A stretch of 5,477 nt of DNA from Planctomycetota bacterium (GTDB lineage Bacteria; Planctomycetota; Planctomycetia; Pirellulales; Thermoguttaceae): assembly GCA_023621895.1 (NCBI GenBank), contig JAMOAF010000172.1:1-5477 (forward strand). The letters run 5' to 3'. Within the stretch, counting starts at the first letter, position 1. Every line of letters begins with the position of its first letter. The notes below the pieces were generated by a model, which worked only from the letters and a program-made list of their open reading frames with translations, was not told the origin of the DNA and made no database searches. Position numbers and translations under genes: made by a program. Below are positions 1-5,470 of this stretch, one piece after another.

Positions 1-141
1 CAATACAGCCCGGTCACCGAATATGTCTACACCGAGGGTCTGTTGACGAGCGTCTACGAGAAATCGTCCGACCCGGCCGGCCAGGCGCGTCTCACCCAGC
101 ATCTCTACGACGCGATGAACCGCCTGCGGAAGACCATCTAA
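1..141 (+). CDS. 3' end of an unrecognised protein (partial)
   Basis: Frame 1 is open from the left edge to a TAA at 139-141 and encodes the last 46 residues of a protein. The tail ends in NRLRKTI. It is hydrophilic with several Tyr residues (YSPVTEYVYTEG near the edge, then SVYEK) and a helical-looking Arg/Leu-rich end (ARLTQHLYDAMNRLRKTI). There is no membrane segment and no motif I can assign to a family. The frame is open to the edge with ordinary codon use for the region, and the left repeat of the mobile element starts only 4 bases after the stop. Together these support a real gene end rather than a chance frame. The gene converges with the SYLF gene on the other strand. Function unknown; the start lies outside the window. 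Confidence 0.7.
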   Translation, partial: QYSPVTEYVYTEGLLTSVYEKSSDPAGQARLTQHLYDAMNRLRKTI

Positions 142-145
142 GGGA

Positions 146-167
146 ATAAAGGGGACAGGCGCATATA
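146..167 (+). repeat. Left terminal inverted repeat of the RAYT-like element
   Basis: A 22-base sequence, beginning ATAAAGGGGACAGG and ending GCATATA, that is the exact reverse complement of 403-424. Pairing fails one base further out (145 against 425) and one base further in (168 against 402), so these are the precise limits. It begins 4 bases after the stop codon of the upstream partial gene, so the mRNA of that gene reads straight into it. GGGGACAGG-type ends are, from memory, commonly seen around IS200-like transposases in planctomycetes and some proteobacteria. Confidence 0.9.
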
Positions 168-203
168 TTGAAGAAGATGGGGCATTTCGGTCGTATTGCA
201 GGC

Positions 204-376
204 CTGCCTCGAACCGCAAGAGGCGCGCTGAGGGATGGTGTTCCACGTTCTTAACCGCTGTGTCCGCCGCGGCAGGTGCGTACGGAGGTACGGGTTGGAC
301 CGGGCAAACAGCGGAGCAACTGGGGCTGAAATCAACCCTGCGGCGTCGCGGCCGCCCTCAAAAAGAACCGGTTTGA
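204..376 (+). pseudogene. Internally deleted REP-associated tyrosine transposase (Y1/IS200-like)
   Basis: Two ends of one transposase gene remain. The N-terminal part reads LPRTARGALRDG in frame 3 (204-239). It then shifts to frame 1 at about 234-237 and continues VFHVLNRCVRR, matching the usual RAYT/IS200-like opening (MPRTAR...VFHVLNRG). The expected ATG is CTG at 204-206. The C-terminal part is in frame 2 from about 281 to the TGA at 374-376 and includes TAEQLGLKSTLRRRGRP, the conserved tail of the same family. The catalytic core between them, with the HUH metal-binding motif and the nucleophilic Tyr, is missing. The junction falls roughly at 262-295. A lost start, a frameshift and a large deletion leave no possibility of an active enzyme. 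The assignment rests on recalled family consensus at both ends, which support each other by order, orientation and position inside the terminal repeats. Confidence 0.75.
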
Positions 377-402
377 TATGCCAATACGCGCATTTTGCCC
401 AC

Positions 403-424
403 TATATGCGCCTGTCCCCTTTAT
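403..424 (-). repeat. Right terminal inverted repeat of the RAYT-like element
   Basis: Exact reverse complement of 146-167. It lies 26 bases beyond the transposase remnant's stop codon (374-376) and 59 bases beyond the stop of the convergent SYLF gene. The inner part of this arm also pairs with 388-393 to form a 6-bp hairpin with a 12-base loop. Structure-forming ends are typical of single-strand transposition by Y1 enzymes, though this hairpin is short. Confidence 0.9.
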
Positions 425-483
425 CAGGTTCCATTTCGCCCGGCACCCGGCCCGAGCCGCGGAGAGAGAACCAGCCGCGGGCT

Positions 484-1536
484 CTATTTTGGCGGCGGGG
501 GGAGTTGCATCTTGCCGGCGGCCGGCGACAATGCGGCGGAATACTGCCGGAGCAGCCCGTAGACGCATTGGAACTCGGGGCGCTGGGCGAGCGGGGCGTA
601 TTCAGGTCTGCGATGGACTGTCTCGAAGCGGGCAAGGCAACCGCTAAGAGTTTCGATTGGCGGGTGGCCCCGGTCGCTGATGACCTCCGACGGCAGGGCC
701 AGGTAGCCCGCCCACTGCGGATCGAGCAGGCTGGCCAACTGCGGGGCCTGCCGGGCCAGTTGGCTGCGGATTGCGTCGGCCTGACCGCTTGCCGGCTGGG
801 GCGCAAGGCCGGTTGTTTGCAGGACCTTGGCCTCTGGGGGCTGCCCTCCGCCGCAGTACCTGGTGACCTCGTCGACGAGGGTGGCGGCCGACGGCGGCAC
901 GACCACCGGTCCGCCGGGCGTGGAGCGAACGTAGTACGAGGCATTGGCGGCCTGGTCGATCTGGATCACGGAGCCGTCGATGGACACGCCGGCAAACAGT
1001 CCGCGGCTTCGCGAGTAGGAATAGATTTCCGCCTTCAGCCGCCCATCGGTCCCCGCGCTGGCCTGCCGCCCCACCGGCCCGGCCGCGGCCGCGGCGTCGG
1101 CGCCGAGCGTGAACTTGCCGCCGAGAATTCCTTGCACGCTCTGCCTGGTCTTGAACACGAGCACGACATCGGTCGCCTGGAGGCCGGCCTGCCACCCGAT
1201 GTTTCCACCGGTCATCGAGATGAAGACCGGCGCGTGCCAGTTCTCCTTCTCGTCGCGGACGAGCAGCACCCCCCGCCCGTGGCGGACCCCGACGACAAAG
1301 CCACCCTTGATCATGTTGGGAATGATCGCCAGGCCCTCGGCGGCGGCGAGCATGCTCTCGGGGATCGAGCTGACCGGCACGGCCATGATCTCGCTGAGGA
1401 CCGAGATCGAGGTCCGCACGATCGATTCCTCCTTGGAGAGCCCTGGCGGCAGTGTCTGCCCCAGCGCGAGAGCCGGGAACAACAGCAGGCAAGGCAGGCA
1501 GAATCGCGCCGTCAGAGGATTCCGTGGCATGGCCAT
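484..1536 (-). CDS. Secreted SYLF-domain (Ysc84/DUF500) lipid-binding-type protein
   Basis: The 350-residue product starts with a signal peptide (residues 1 to about 26: basic start, hydrophobic CLPCLLLFPALALG), so it should leave the cytoplasm. Residues about 36-203 form a complete SYLF domain with its signature stretches: AEGLAIIPNMIKGGFVVG (66-83), HGRGVLLVRD (86-95), TGGNIGWQAGLQATDVVLVF (109-128), GKFTLGADAAAAAGPVGRQA (140-159) and IYSYSRSRGLFAGVSIDGS (171-189). Eukaryotic SYLF proteins bind phosphoinositides and actin; bacterial members are mostly secreted proteins or lipoproteins of unclear role. Here there is no lipobox Cys, so a soluble periplasmic form is likely. Residues about 204-350 are an extra domain I do not recognise, with three Cys (228, 300, 324) and a Pro-rich tail. 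The chosen ATG has a strong Shine-Dalgarno sequence, GGAAGGGG, ending about 6 bases upstream. A second in-frame ATG lies two codons later. A separate promoter precedes the gene. The domain call is firm; the cellular role is unknown. Confidence 0.9.
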   Translation of the reverse strand: MAMPRNPLTARFCLPCLLLFPALALGQTLPPGLSKEESIVRTSISVLSEIMAVPVSSIPESMLAAAEGLAIIPNMIKGGFVVGVRHGRGVLLVRDEKENWHAPVFISMTGGNIGWQAGLQATDVVLVFKTRQSVQGILGGKFTLGADAAAAAGPVGRQASAGTDGRLKAEIYSYSRSRGLFAGVSIDGSVIQIDQAANASYYVRSTPGGPVVVPPSAATLVDEVTRYCGGGQPPEAKVLQTTGLAPQPASGQADAIRSQLARQAPQLASLLDPQWAGYLALPSEVISDRGHPPIETLSGCLARFETVHRRPEYAPLAQRPEFQCVYGLLRQYSAALSPAAGKMQLPPPPK

Positions 1537-1619
1537 TTTTCACCCCTTCCGTTGGTTGAATCCGCGGCGCATCCCCGGACCGGCAGGGAGACAGCGATGC
1601 CGCGGCGGTTGGCGCCATC

Positions 1620-1649
1620 ATTATATCGCGGCGCGGAGGCGGTGGACAA
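1620..1649 (-). promoter_or_regulatory. Promoter of the SYLF gene
   Basis: Read on the - strand, a perfect TATAAT (-10, 1625-1620) follows TTGTCC (-35, 1649-1644; 4 of 6 to consensus) with an 18-base spacer. Transcription would start near 1613, giving a leader of about 77 bases before the ATG at 1536. The site lies in the 164-base gap after the permease stop codon, so the SYLF gene can be expressed separately from the transporter genes upstream. The call is by pattern only, but a perfect -10 in such GC-rich surroundings is unlikely to be chance. Confidence 0.6.
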
Positions 1650-1700
1650 CGCCAACTCGCCCCTGCCGGCAGTGCCCGCACCACGGCCGAGCGGCGGCGG

Positions 1701-2948
1701 CTATTCGTAGCGCAGGGCTTCGATCGGGTCCATGCGGCTGGCGCGAAGCGCGGGAAAGAAGCCGAAGAAGACGCCCACGCCGGTGGAAAACAGGATTGCG
1801 ATCACAGCCGCTTTGAAGGAGACGACGATTGGCCACTTGGTTCCGCTGGTGAGGGAATTGATGAGCATCGTGATGCCCGTCGACGCCCCCCAGCCGAGCA
1901 GAAAGCCCACCAGGCCGCCAATCGCCGACAGGAGCATGGCTTCGACAAGGAACTGCCAGAGGATGTCGCTGCTCCGCGCCCCGACGGCCAGCCGGATGCC
2001 GATCTCGCGCGTCCGTTCGGTGACGGAGACGAGCATGATGTTCATGATCCCGACGCCTCCGACCAGCAGCGAGATGCCGGCGATCGACGCCAGCAGCGCG
2101 GTCATCGTGCCGGTGATTGTGCTGAGGACGTTGGCGATCTCGGTGGTGTTTTTGACCTCGAAGTCGGGGCGCTGGCCGGGCGGAATCCGATGGCGTTCGA
2201 GCAGGAGCTGGCGAATCTGCTGCTCGGCCTCGCCCATCAGTTCCGTCGACCGGGCGGATGCGAGGATCACGTCGACGTTCGAAAAGTTGGAGCCCTGGAG
2301 CCGCTTCCGCACCGTGGTGTAGGGCGCCATGACGATGTTGTCCTGGTCGTCCCCCACGAGGTTGGCCCCTTTCGCCTCGAGCACGCCGATCACCTCGAAA
2401 GGGATGTTCTTGATGCGGATCGTCTGGCCGATCGGATTGGTGGTCTGGAACAGTTTTCCGACGATCGTCTGGCCGATCACGCAGACCTTGGCCGCGCTGG
2501 CGATGTCCCGTTCGGTGAAGAACCCGCCGCGATAGACCTGCCATTTTCGCACGACCAGGTAATTGGTACCGACGCCGACCAGTTCCCGCGGGCTCCAGTT
2601 GGAATTGCCGTAGACCAGTTGCGCCCGCGTGCCGACGATCGGCGAGGCGGCCAGGACGGCGTCGCAATGGGTGGCGATCGCATCCGCGTCGCCGGGGGTG
2701 AGCGTCGGCCGGCTGCCGCTGCCGAAATGCACGCCGCCCTGCCGGGCGCTGGACGGGAAGACGACGATCACGTTGGTGCCCAAGGCGTGAAATTCACCCA
2801 GAACCAGGTCGCTGGCGCTCTGGCCGATGGAAACCATCGTCGTCACGGCGGCGATTCCGATGACAACGCCGAGGACGGTCAGCCCGGCCCGCAGCTTGTT
2901 CTTGGCCAGGGCCCTGAGGGCGATTCGCAATGTGGTCAACATGGGCAT
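1701..2948 (-). CDS. MacB/FtsX-type ABC transporter permease
   Basis: The 415-residue inner-membrane protein has the architecture of stand-alone MacB-type permeases. It has an amphipathic N-terminus, TM1 (about 22-42), a large periplasmic MacB_PCD domain (about 43-280), then an FtsX domain with three more membrane segments (about 283-307, 329-352 and 378-400). The hallmark GGVGIMNIMLVSVTERTREI (297-316), with the following GIRLAVGA, is intact. It carries the cytoplasmic coupling region that contacts the ATPase. The end SRMDPIEALRYE is also typical. Such permeases do not form a pore; they transmit ATPase strokes to a periplasmic adaptor to expel substrates or move lipids and lipoproteins. The frame is open back to an ATG at 3026. 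I prefer ATG 2948 because GGAG lies 8 bases upstream and family homology begins there. That leaves 46 bases after the adaptor gene, consistent with one operon. No ATP-binding domain is fused or adjacent. Substrate unknown. Confidence 0.92.
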   Translation of the reverse strand: MPMLTTLRIALRALAKNKLRAGLTVLGVVIGIAAVTTMVSIGQSASDLVLGEFHALGTNVIVVFPSSARQGGVHFGSGSRPTLTPGDADAIATHCDAVLAASPIVGTRAQLVYGNSNWSPRELVGVGTNYLVVRKWQVYRGGFFTERDIASAAKVCVIGQTIVGKLFQTTNPIGQTIRIKNIPFEVIGVLEAKGANLVGDDQDNIVMAPYTTVRKRLQGSNFSNVDVILASARSTELMGEAEQQIRQLLLERHRIPPGQRPDFEVKNTTEIANVLSTITGTMTALLASIAGISLLVGGVGIMNIMLVSVTERTREIGIRLAVGARSSDILWQFLVEAMLLSAIGGLVGFLLGWGASTGITMLINSLTSGTKWPIVVSFKAAVIAILFSTGVGVFFGFFPALRASRMDPIEALRYE

Positions 2949-2956
2949 GCCGGCAA

Positions 2957-2960
2957 CTCC
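2957..2960 (-). promoter_or_regulatory. Ribosome binding site that sets the permease start
   Basis: GGAG on the - strand, 8 bases before the ATG at 2948-2946. A second ATG at 2942-2940 would be 14 bases away and the upstream ATG at 3026 would lie inside the adaptor gene and add 26 residues (SPACRRRRSDQAARS and so on) that look unlike the family. This spacing favours 2948. Confidence 0.6.
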
Positions 2961-2994
2961 GCTGAAAACCTCTCGCAGACTCCGGGCCGCCTGG

Positions 2995-4251
2995 TCAGAG
3001 CGGCGTCTGCGACACGCCGGTGACAAGTTTCTGCCCCATTTTCAGCTCGCCGGCTACCAGCTCGGTGAACTGGCTGTCGCTGATCCCGGTCTCGATCGCA
3101 ACCGCCCTAAGCAATTCACCCTCGATGATCCAGACGTGGCGGCGATTCCTTTCTTTCCTGGCCTTGGCTTCTTCCGCCGCCGAGCGATTGTCGATCTCGC
3201 TATCTGTTTCGTCGTCGTCGCCGCCGCCCTCGAGCAGCTTGCGGTCCTCTTCGCGGACCGCGTCGCGCTCGGGGTAGAATCGCAGGGCCGCATTGGGGAC
3301 TTTCAGTACATCGGCCCGCTTCTCGATCTGGAAGGAGATGTTCGCGGTCATGCCCGGCAGCAGCTTGAGTCCGGGATTGGGGGCCTTGACCACGACCGGG
3401 TAGGTGACGACATTCTGGACGGTCGTCGGGTTGAAGCGGATCTCGTCGATTTTTCCGGTGAACAGGTCGTCGGGGTAGGCGTCGACGGTGAACTCCACAA
3501 GCGCGTCGCAGTCCTTGGCGTTGCGGATCAGGCCGATGTCGGCCTCGTCGACGGATGCGAAGACGTACATCTCCTCCTCCATGTTGGGCGCGACGACGAA
3601 CAATTGGGGTGTTTGGAACTGGGCGGCGAGCGTCTGCCCCCTGTCGATTTTTCGATCGATCACGCGCCCGGCGACCGGCGAGCGGATGTCGGTGTATTCG
3701 AGGTTCAAAGCGGCGTTTTCGAGGTTGGCCTGGGCCTGGTCGACGGCGGCTTCGGCCACCTCGAGCTGCGCCTTGAGCGACTTGCGGTTGGCCACGATCT
3801 GGTCGAGTTCCGTGTCGGAAATGAAGTCCTTGTGCCTGGCCCGCAACTCCAGGGCACGCTTCTCCTCCTTGGTGGCCTGTTCCAGGAGGGCATCGACCCG
3901 CGCGATCTCCGCCTTGCGCGTTTTGAGCGAGGCCCTCTCGCGAGCCACGGCGGCTTCGTACAGCCGCGGGTCGATCTTGGCCAGGACGTCCCCCTCGGCC
4001 ACCTCTTGATTGAAGTCGGCGAAGAGGTCCTTGATCGGCCCGGAGACAAACGAGCCGACTTCAACGCGGAGCACCGGCTGGATCGTGCCGGTGGAATTGA
4101 CCACCGAGACGATCTCCCCCCGCTCGACTTCCGCGGTGCGGAAGTAGACCTTGTTGCGGCTCTTCCAGTAGGCCATCACCGGGGCATACGCAAAATACGT
4201 GCCCGCCCCCAAGACTCCGAGGAGGATTGCCGTTTTCAAGAGGAGTTTCAT
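2995..4251 (-). CDS. MacA-like periplasmic adaptor (membrane fusion protein, HlyD family)
   Basis: The 418-residue protein is anchored by one N-terminal hydrophobic segment (about 5-28). It has the standard adaptor order. A lipoyl half-motif (about 44-92, VNSTGTIQPVLRVEVGSFVS) is followed by a long alpha-helical hairpin/coiled coil (about 96-182, rich in Ala, Glu, Lys and Arg). The second lipoyl half comes next (about 184-220, YTDIRSPVAGRVIDRKIDRG), then a beta-barrel (about 224-312, ending LLPGMTANISFQIEKR) and a membrane-proximal domain (KVPNAALRF onward, to the end). Adaptors of this type bridge an inner-membrane MacB-like permease to the outer-membrane exit duct. An insertion at about 326-371 in the membrane-proximal domain is very charged, with GGGDDDETDSEID followed by an Arg/Lys-rich run (AKARKERNRRH). 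The next gene encodes the partner permease. The ATG at 4251 has only a weak ribosome site (GGCGGAA), but it fits the membrane anchor. TolC partner and substrate are unknown. Confidence 0.92.
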   Translation of the reverse strand: MKLLLKTAILLGVLGAGTYFAYAPVMAYWKSRNKVYFRTAEVERGEIVSVVNSTGTIQPVLRVEVGSFVSGPIKDLFADFNQEVAEGDVLAKIDPRLYEAAVARERASLKTRKAEIARVDALLEQATKEEKRALELRARHKDFISDTELDQIVANRKSLKAQLEVAEAAVDQAQANLENAALNLEYTDIRSPVAGRVIDRKIDRGQTLAAQFQTPQLFVVAPNMEEEMYVFASVDEADIGLIRNAKDCDALVEFTVDAYPDDLFTGKIDEIRFNPTTVQNVVTYPVVVKAPNPGLKLLPGMTANISFQIEKRADVLKVPNAALRFYPERDAVREEDRKLLEGGGDDDETDSEIDNRSAAEEAKARKERNRRHVWIIEGELLRAVAIETGISDSQFTELVAGELKMGQKLVTGVSQTPL

Positions 4252-4323
4252 GATTTCCGCCGGGAATTCATCGGGGCGCGCAAGCAGCGGATCAGCGGCC
4301 GTGCGGGTTGGATATCAAGACTG

Positions 4324-4329
4324 ATTTTA
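4324..4329 (-). promoter_or_regulatory. Possible -10 box of the adaptor-permease operon
   Basis: TAAAAT on the - strand (5 of 6 to TATAAT) sits in a short AT-rich island about 73 bases upstream of the adaptor ATG. The leader length would be similar to those inferred for the other promoters here. No good -35 lies at normal distance; the nearest (TGTCCA at 4354-4349) needs a 19-base spacer. Weak support, possibly dependent on an activator. Confidence 0.35.
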
Positions 4330-4380
4330 ACACGAATCGAGCACCGGGTGGACAGCCGGGCGCTGGGCCGTGCCGCTGCC

Positions 4381-4403
4381 CGGCCACCGCGCGGCCGTGG
4401 CCG
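4381..4403. promoter_or_regulatory. Dyad in the divergent intergenic region (possible operator)
   Basis: CGGCCAC (4381-4387) and GTGGCCG (4397-4403) form a perfect 7-bp inverted repeat around a 9-base GC-rich centre. It lies just upstream of the SUFU -35 box and between the two divergent promoters, a usual place for a regulator site. GC-rich sequence produces such dyads by chance fairly often, and no regulator gene is visible in the window. Confidence 0.25.
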
Positions 4404-4411
4404 ATTGGTTC

Positions 4412-4440
4412 TTGTGAACGGGCGGTTTGGCGCGTAGAAT
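4412..4440 (+). promoter_or_regulatory. Promoter of the SUFU-domain gene
   Basis: TTGTGA (4412-4417, 4 of 6 to TTGACA), a 17-base spacer and TAGAAT (4435-4440, 5 of 6 to TATAAT). The start of transcription would fall near 4447, about 75 bases before the ATG at 4523. This rules out a TTG codon at 4427 as the translation start, because it would lie inside the promoter. The same TAGAAT box recurs at the right end of the window. Confidence 0.55.
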
Positions 4441-4507
4441 ACGGACCAGTCAACTGGACGCAGCCGGTTTGGCCGATCCATTAGAACCCGCCGATTTTCG
4501 TTGCAGT

Positions 4508-4511
4508 GGAG
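4508..4511 (+). promoter_or_regulatory. Ribosome binding site of the SUFU-domain gene
   Basis: GGAG 11 bases before the ATG at 4523, a somewhat long but workable spacing. Together with the promoter at 4412-4440 it supports ATG 4523 over the longer frame opening at 4427. Confidence 0.4.
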
Positions 4512-4522
4512 CAGTGGACGCT

Positions 4523-5260
4523 ATGTGGTGGTGGTTTCGACGAAAGAAACGCCCGGCGCCGGCGGAGCCAGAACCGACTCCCGGCGGTTCGGCGATCGAT
4601 CGTTACGGCAAGAGCGGGTCCACGAAAGCGGCGGTGGCCATCCCCGACGGCGATACGGCCGGTTTTGCCGGCCAGCGCGAGCGGCTCTACGAGGAGTTCT
4701 TCGGCCCTTCGGTCCAAGTCTTCCACGAAATGCTTCCTCGGCTTCCCCATATTGACGTTCACCAATTCGGGCCGGGCCACGCCGGGCGCGACTTCCACAC
4801 GCTCGTCACCAGCGGCATGAGCGATTGCGCGATGAACTTGCCCCCCGGGGCAGCCGACGCAACCAGCCGGGTTGAATTGATCGTCTATTGCCGCCAACCG
4901 GAGCAGGCGCACCTGGATACGCTCCGCCGCCTGGCCCATGACCCGCACGACCACCACTCCTGGCTGGGCACGGGCCACACAATGTCCAACGGCAGCCCGC
5001 CCCAGCCGATCTGGGGCAGTCCGGCACTCAACACGTTCCTCTTCCTCCCCACGATCCTGGCCCCCGACATGACCCTTCCGGACCGGCTGAGGATCAACGG
5101 TGAGAGCGTCGAATTCCTCTGGGTCGTGCCGATCAGCTCGGCGGAATGCGACTTGAAGCTCGAAGAGGGCATCGACGAGCTGCTCGATCTGTTCGACCGG
5201 TTTGAGCATCCTCCGATCTTCGATCCGAACAGGCCGTGCTACGTGGCCGCCGCCCGCTGA
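4523..5260 (+). CDS. Suppressor-of-fused (SUFU) domain protein
   Basis: The 245-residue product carries a SUFU domain at about 54-240. Recognisable blocks are HIDVHQFGPGHAGRDFHTLV (76-95) running into TSGMSD (96-101), a VELIVYCR strand (117-124), HHSWLGTGHTMSNG (144-157), LNTFLFLPTILAP (169-181), FLWVVPISSAE (198-208) and the closing FDPNRPCY (233-240). In animals SUFU holds Gli transcription factors in Hedgehog signalling. Bacterial members are widespread single-domain proteins of unknown function, some linked to polymorphic-toxin immunity. The N-terminus is odd: MWWWFRRKKR, three Trp then basic residues, followed by a Pro/Glu/Gly/Ser-rich linker to about residue 50. It resembles an interfacial membrane anchor but is too short to be a signal peptide. 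The ATG at 4523 is preferred because the promoter lies just upstream of it. The gene is transcribed alone, divergent from the transporter operon. No toxin-like gene is adjacent within the window. Confidence 0.85.
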   Translation: MWWWFRRKKRPAPAEPEPTPGGSAIDRYGKSGSTKAAVAIPDGDTAGFAGQRERLYEEFFGPSVQVFHEMLPRLPHIDVHQFGPGHAGRDFHTLVTSGMSDCAMNLPPGAADATSRVELIVYCRQPEQAHLDTLRRLAHDPHDHHSWLGTGHTMSNGSPPQPIWGSPALNTFLFLPTILAPDMTLPDRLRINGESVEFLWVVPISSAECDLKLEEGIDELLDLFDRFEHPPIFDPNRPCYVAAAR

Positions 5261-5375
5261 GGTGGTTGCCCTCCGCGCAGAACGAACTGATTCCGCTTTG
5301 CCGATCGCCGCTCACCACCCATTGGCGTTACGCAAACCCCCTACTCGGTTCGTAGCTAGCGGTGAAGTTTGCCTC

Positions 5376-5403
5376 TCGACATTGCGATCCCGACGGGTAG
5401 AAT
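5376..5403 (+). promoter_or_regulatory. Promoter for a gene beyond the right edge
   Basis: TCGACA (5376-5381, 5 of 6 to TTGACA), a 16-base spacer and TAGAAT (5398-5403, 5 of 6 to TATAAT). Transcription would start near 5410 and read rightward out of the window. The -10 box is identical to that of the SUFU gene. The rest of the gap 5261-5477 holds no gene and no clear terminator that I can see. Confidence 0.55.
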
Positions 5404-5470
5404 AAACAGTGTCCGGTTGGGCATCGACTTTGCGTTCTAAATGTCGTTTGGGGTCGGTCCGAAGAGGCAC

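Larger units (their letters stand above)
146..424. mobile_element. Non-autonomous remnant of a RAYT/IS200-like (Y1 transposase) element
   Basis: This 279-base unit is bounded by a perfect 22-bp inverted repeat (146-167 and 403-424) whose core reads GGGGACAGGCGC. Inside it are the decayed start and end of a Y1-type transposase gene in + orientation, with the catalytic middle missing. A second, shorter inverted pair lies further in: CGTATTG at 192-198 against CAATACG at 382-388. A 6-bp hairpin (GCGCAT 388-393, ATGCGC 406-411) sits next to the right end. The bases just outside the repeats (GGGA and CAGG) show no target duplication, as expected for a family that does not make one. The element fills the gap between two convergent genes. 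The family call comes from the recognisable transposase ends; the mobilisation history is inferred. Confidence 0.75.

Noticed and set aside
146..424. The inverted repeats as a CRISPR or a tandem repeat array
   Set aside because: There are only two copies, in opposite orientation, flanking transposase-derived sequence; no regularly spaced direct repeats occur anywhere in the window.
454..484. A hairpin at the end of the SYLF gene as an intrinsic terminator
   Set aside because: GAGC-CGCGG pairs with CCGCG-GCTC only with a bulge, the stem overlaps the stop codon and no T-run follows in the direction of transcription.
644..1684. A second - strand frame of 346 codons overlapping the SYLF gene in another phase
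   Set aside because: Its composition (runs of Arg, Pro, Gly, Ala) is that of an out-of-phase reading of a GC-rich gene, and it has no recognisable domain.
235..1710. A + strand frame of 491 codons running from the transposase remnant through the whole antisense of the SYLF gene
   Set aside because: The product is low-complexity Arg/Gly/Pro-rich and lacks any family feature after the first dozen residues. The opposing frame is a clear SYLF protein with signal peptide, ribosome site and promoter. Long antisense frames are expected opposite GC-rich genes.
2949..3026. A permease start at ATG 3026, overlapping the adaptor gene
   Set aside because: Family homology begins at the ATG 2948 with a GGAG 8 bases upstream. 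The extra 26 residues look like the antisense or out-of-phase reading of the adaptor's end.
2827..4437. A + strand frame of 536 codons opposite the adaptor gene
   Set aside because: It mirrors the codon pattern of the adaptor on the other strand, has Asp/Val/Gly/Leu-rich antisense composition and no ribosome site. The adaptor frame is unmistakable.
4427..4522. A longer N-terminus for the SUFU protein starting at TTG 4427
   Set aside because: The TTG overlaps the probable promoter, has no ribosome site, and the added residues (ARRIRTSQLDAAG and so on) do not resemble family members. ATG 4523 fits better.
5331..5372. GCAAAC/GTTTGC inverted repeat downstream of the SUFU gene as a terminator or operator
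   Set aside because: Only 6 bp of pairing with a loop of about 30 bases and no T-run; likely chance.
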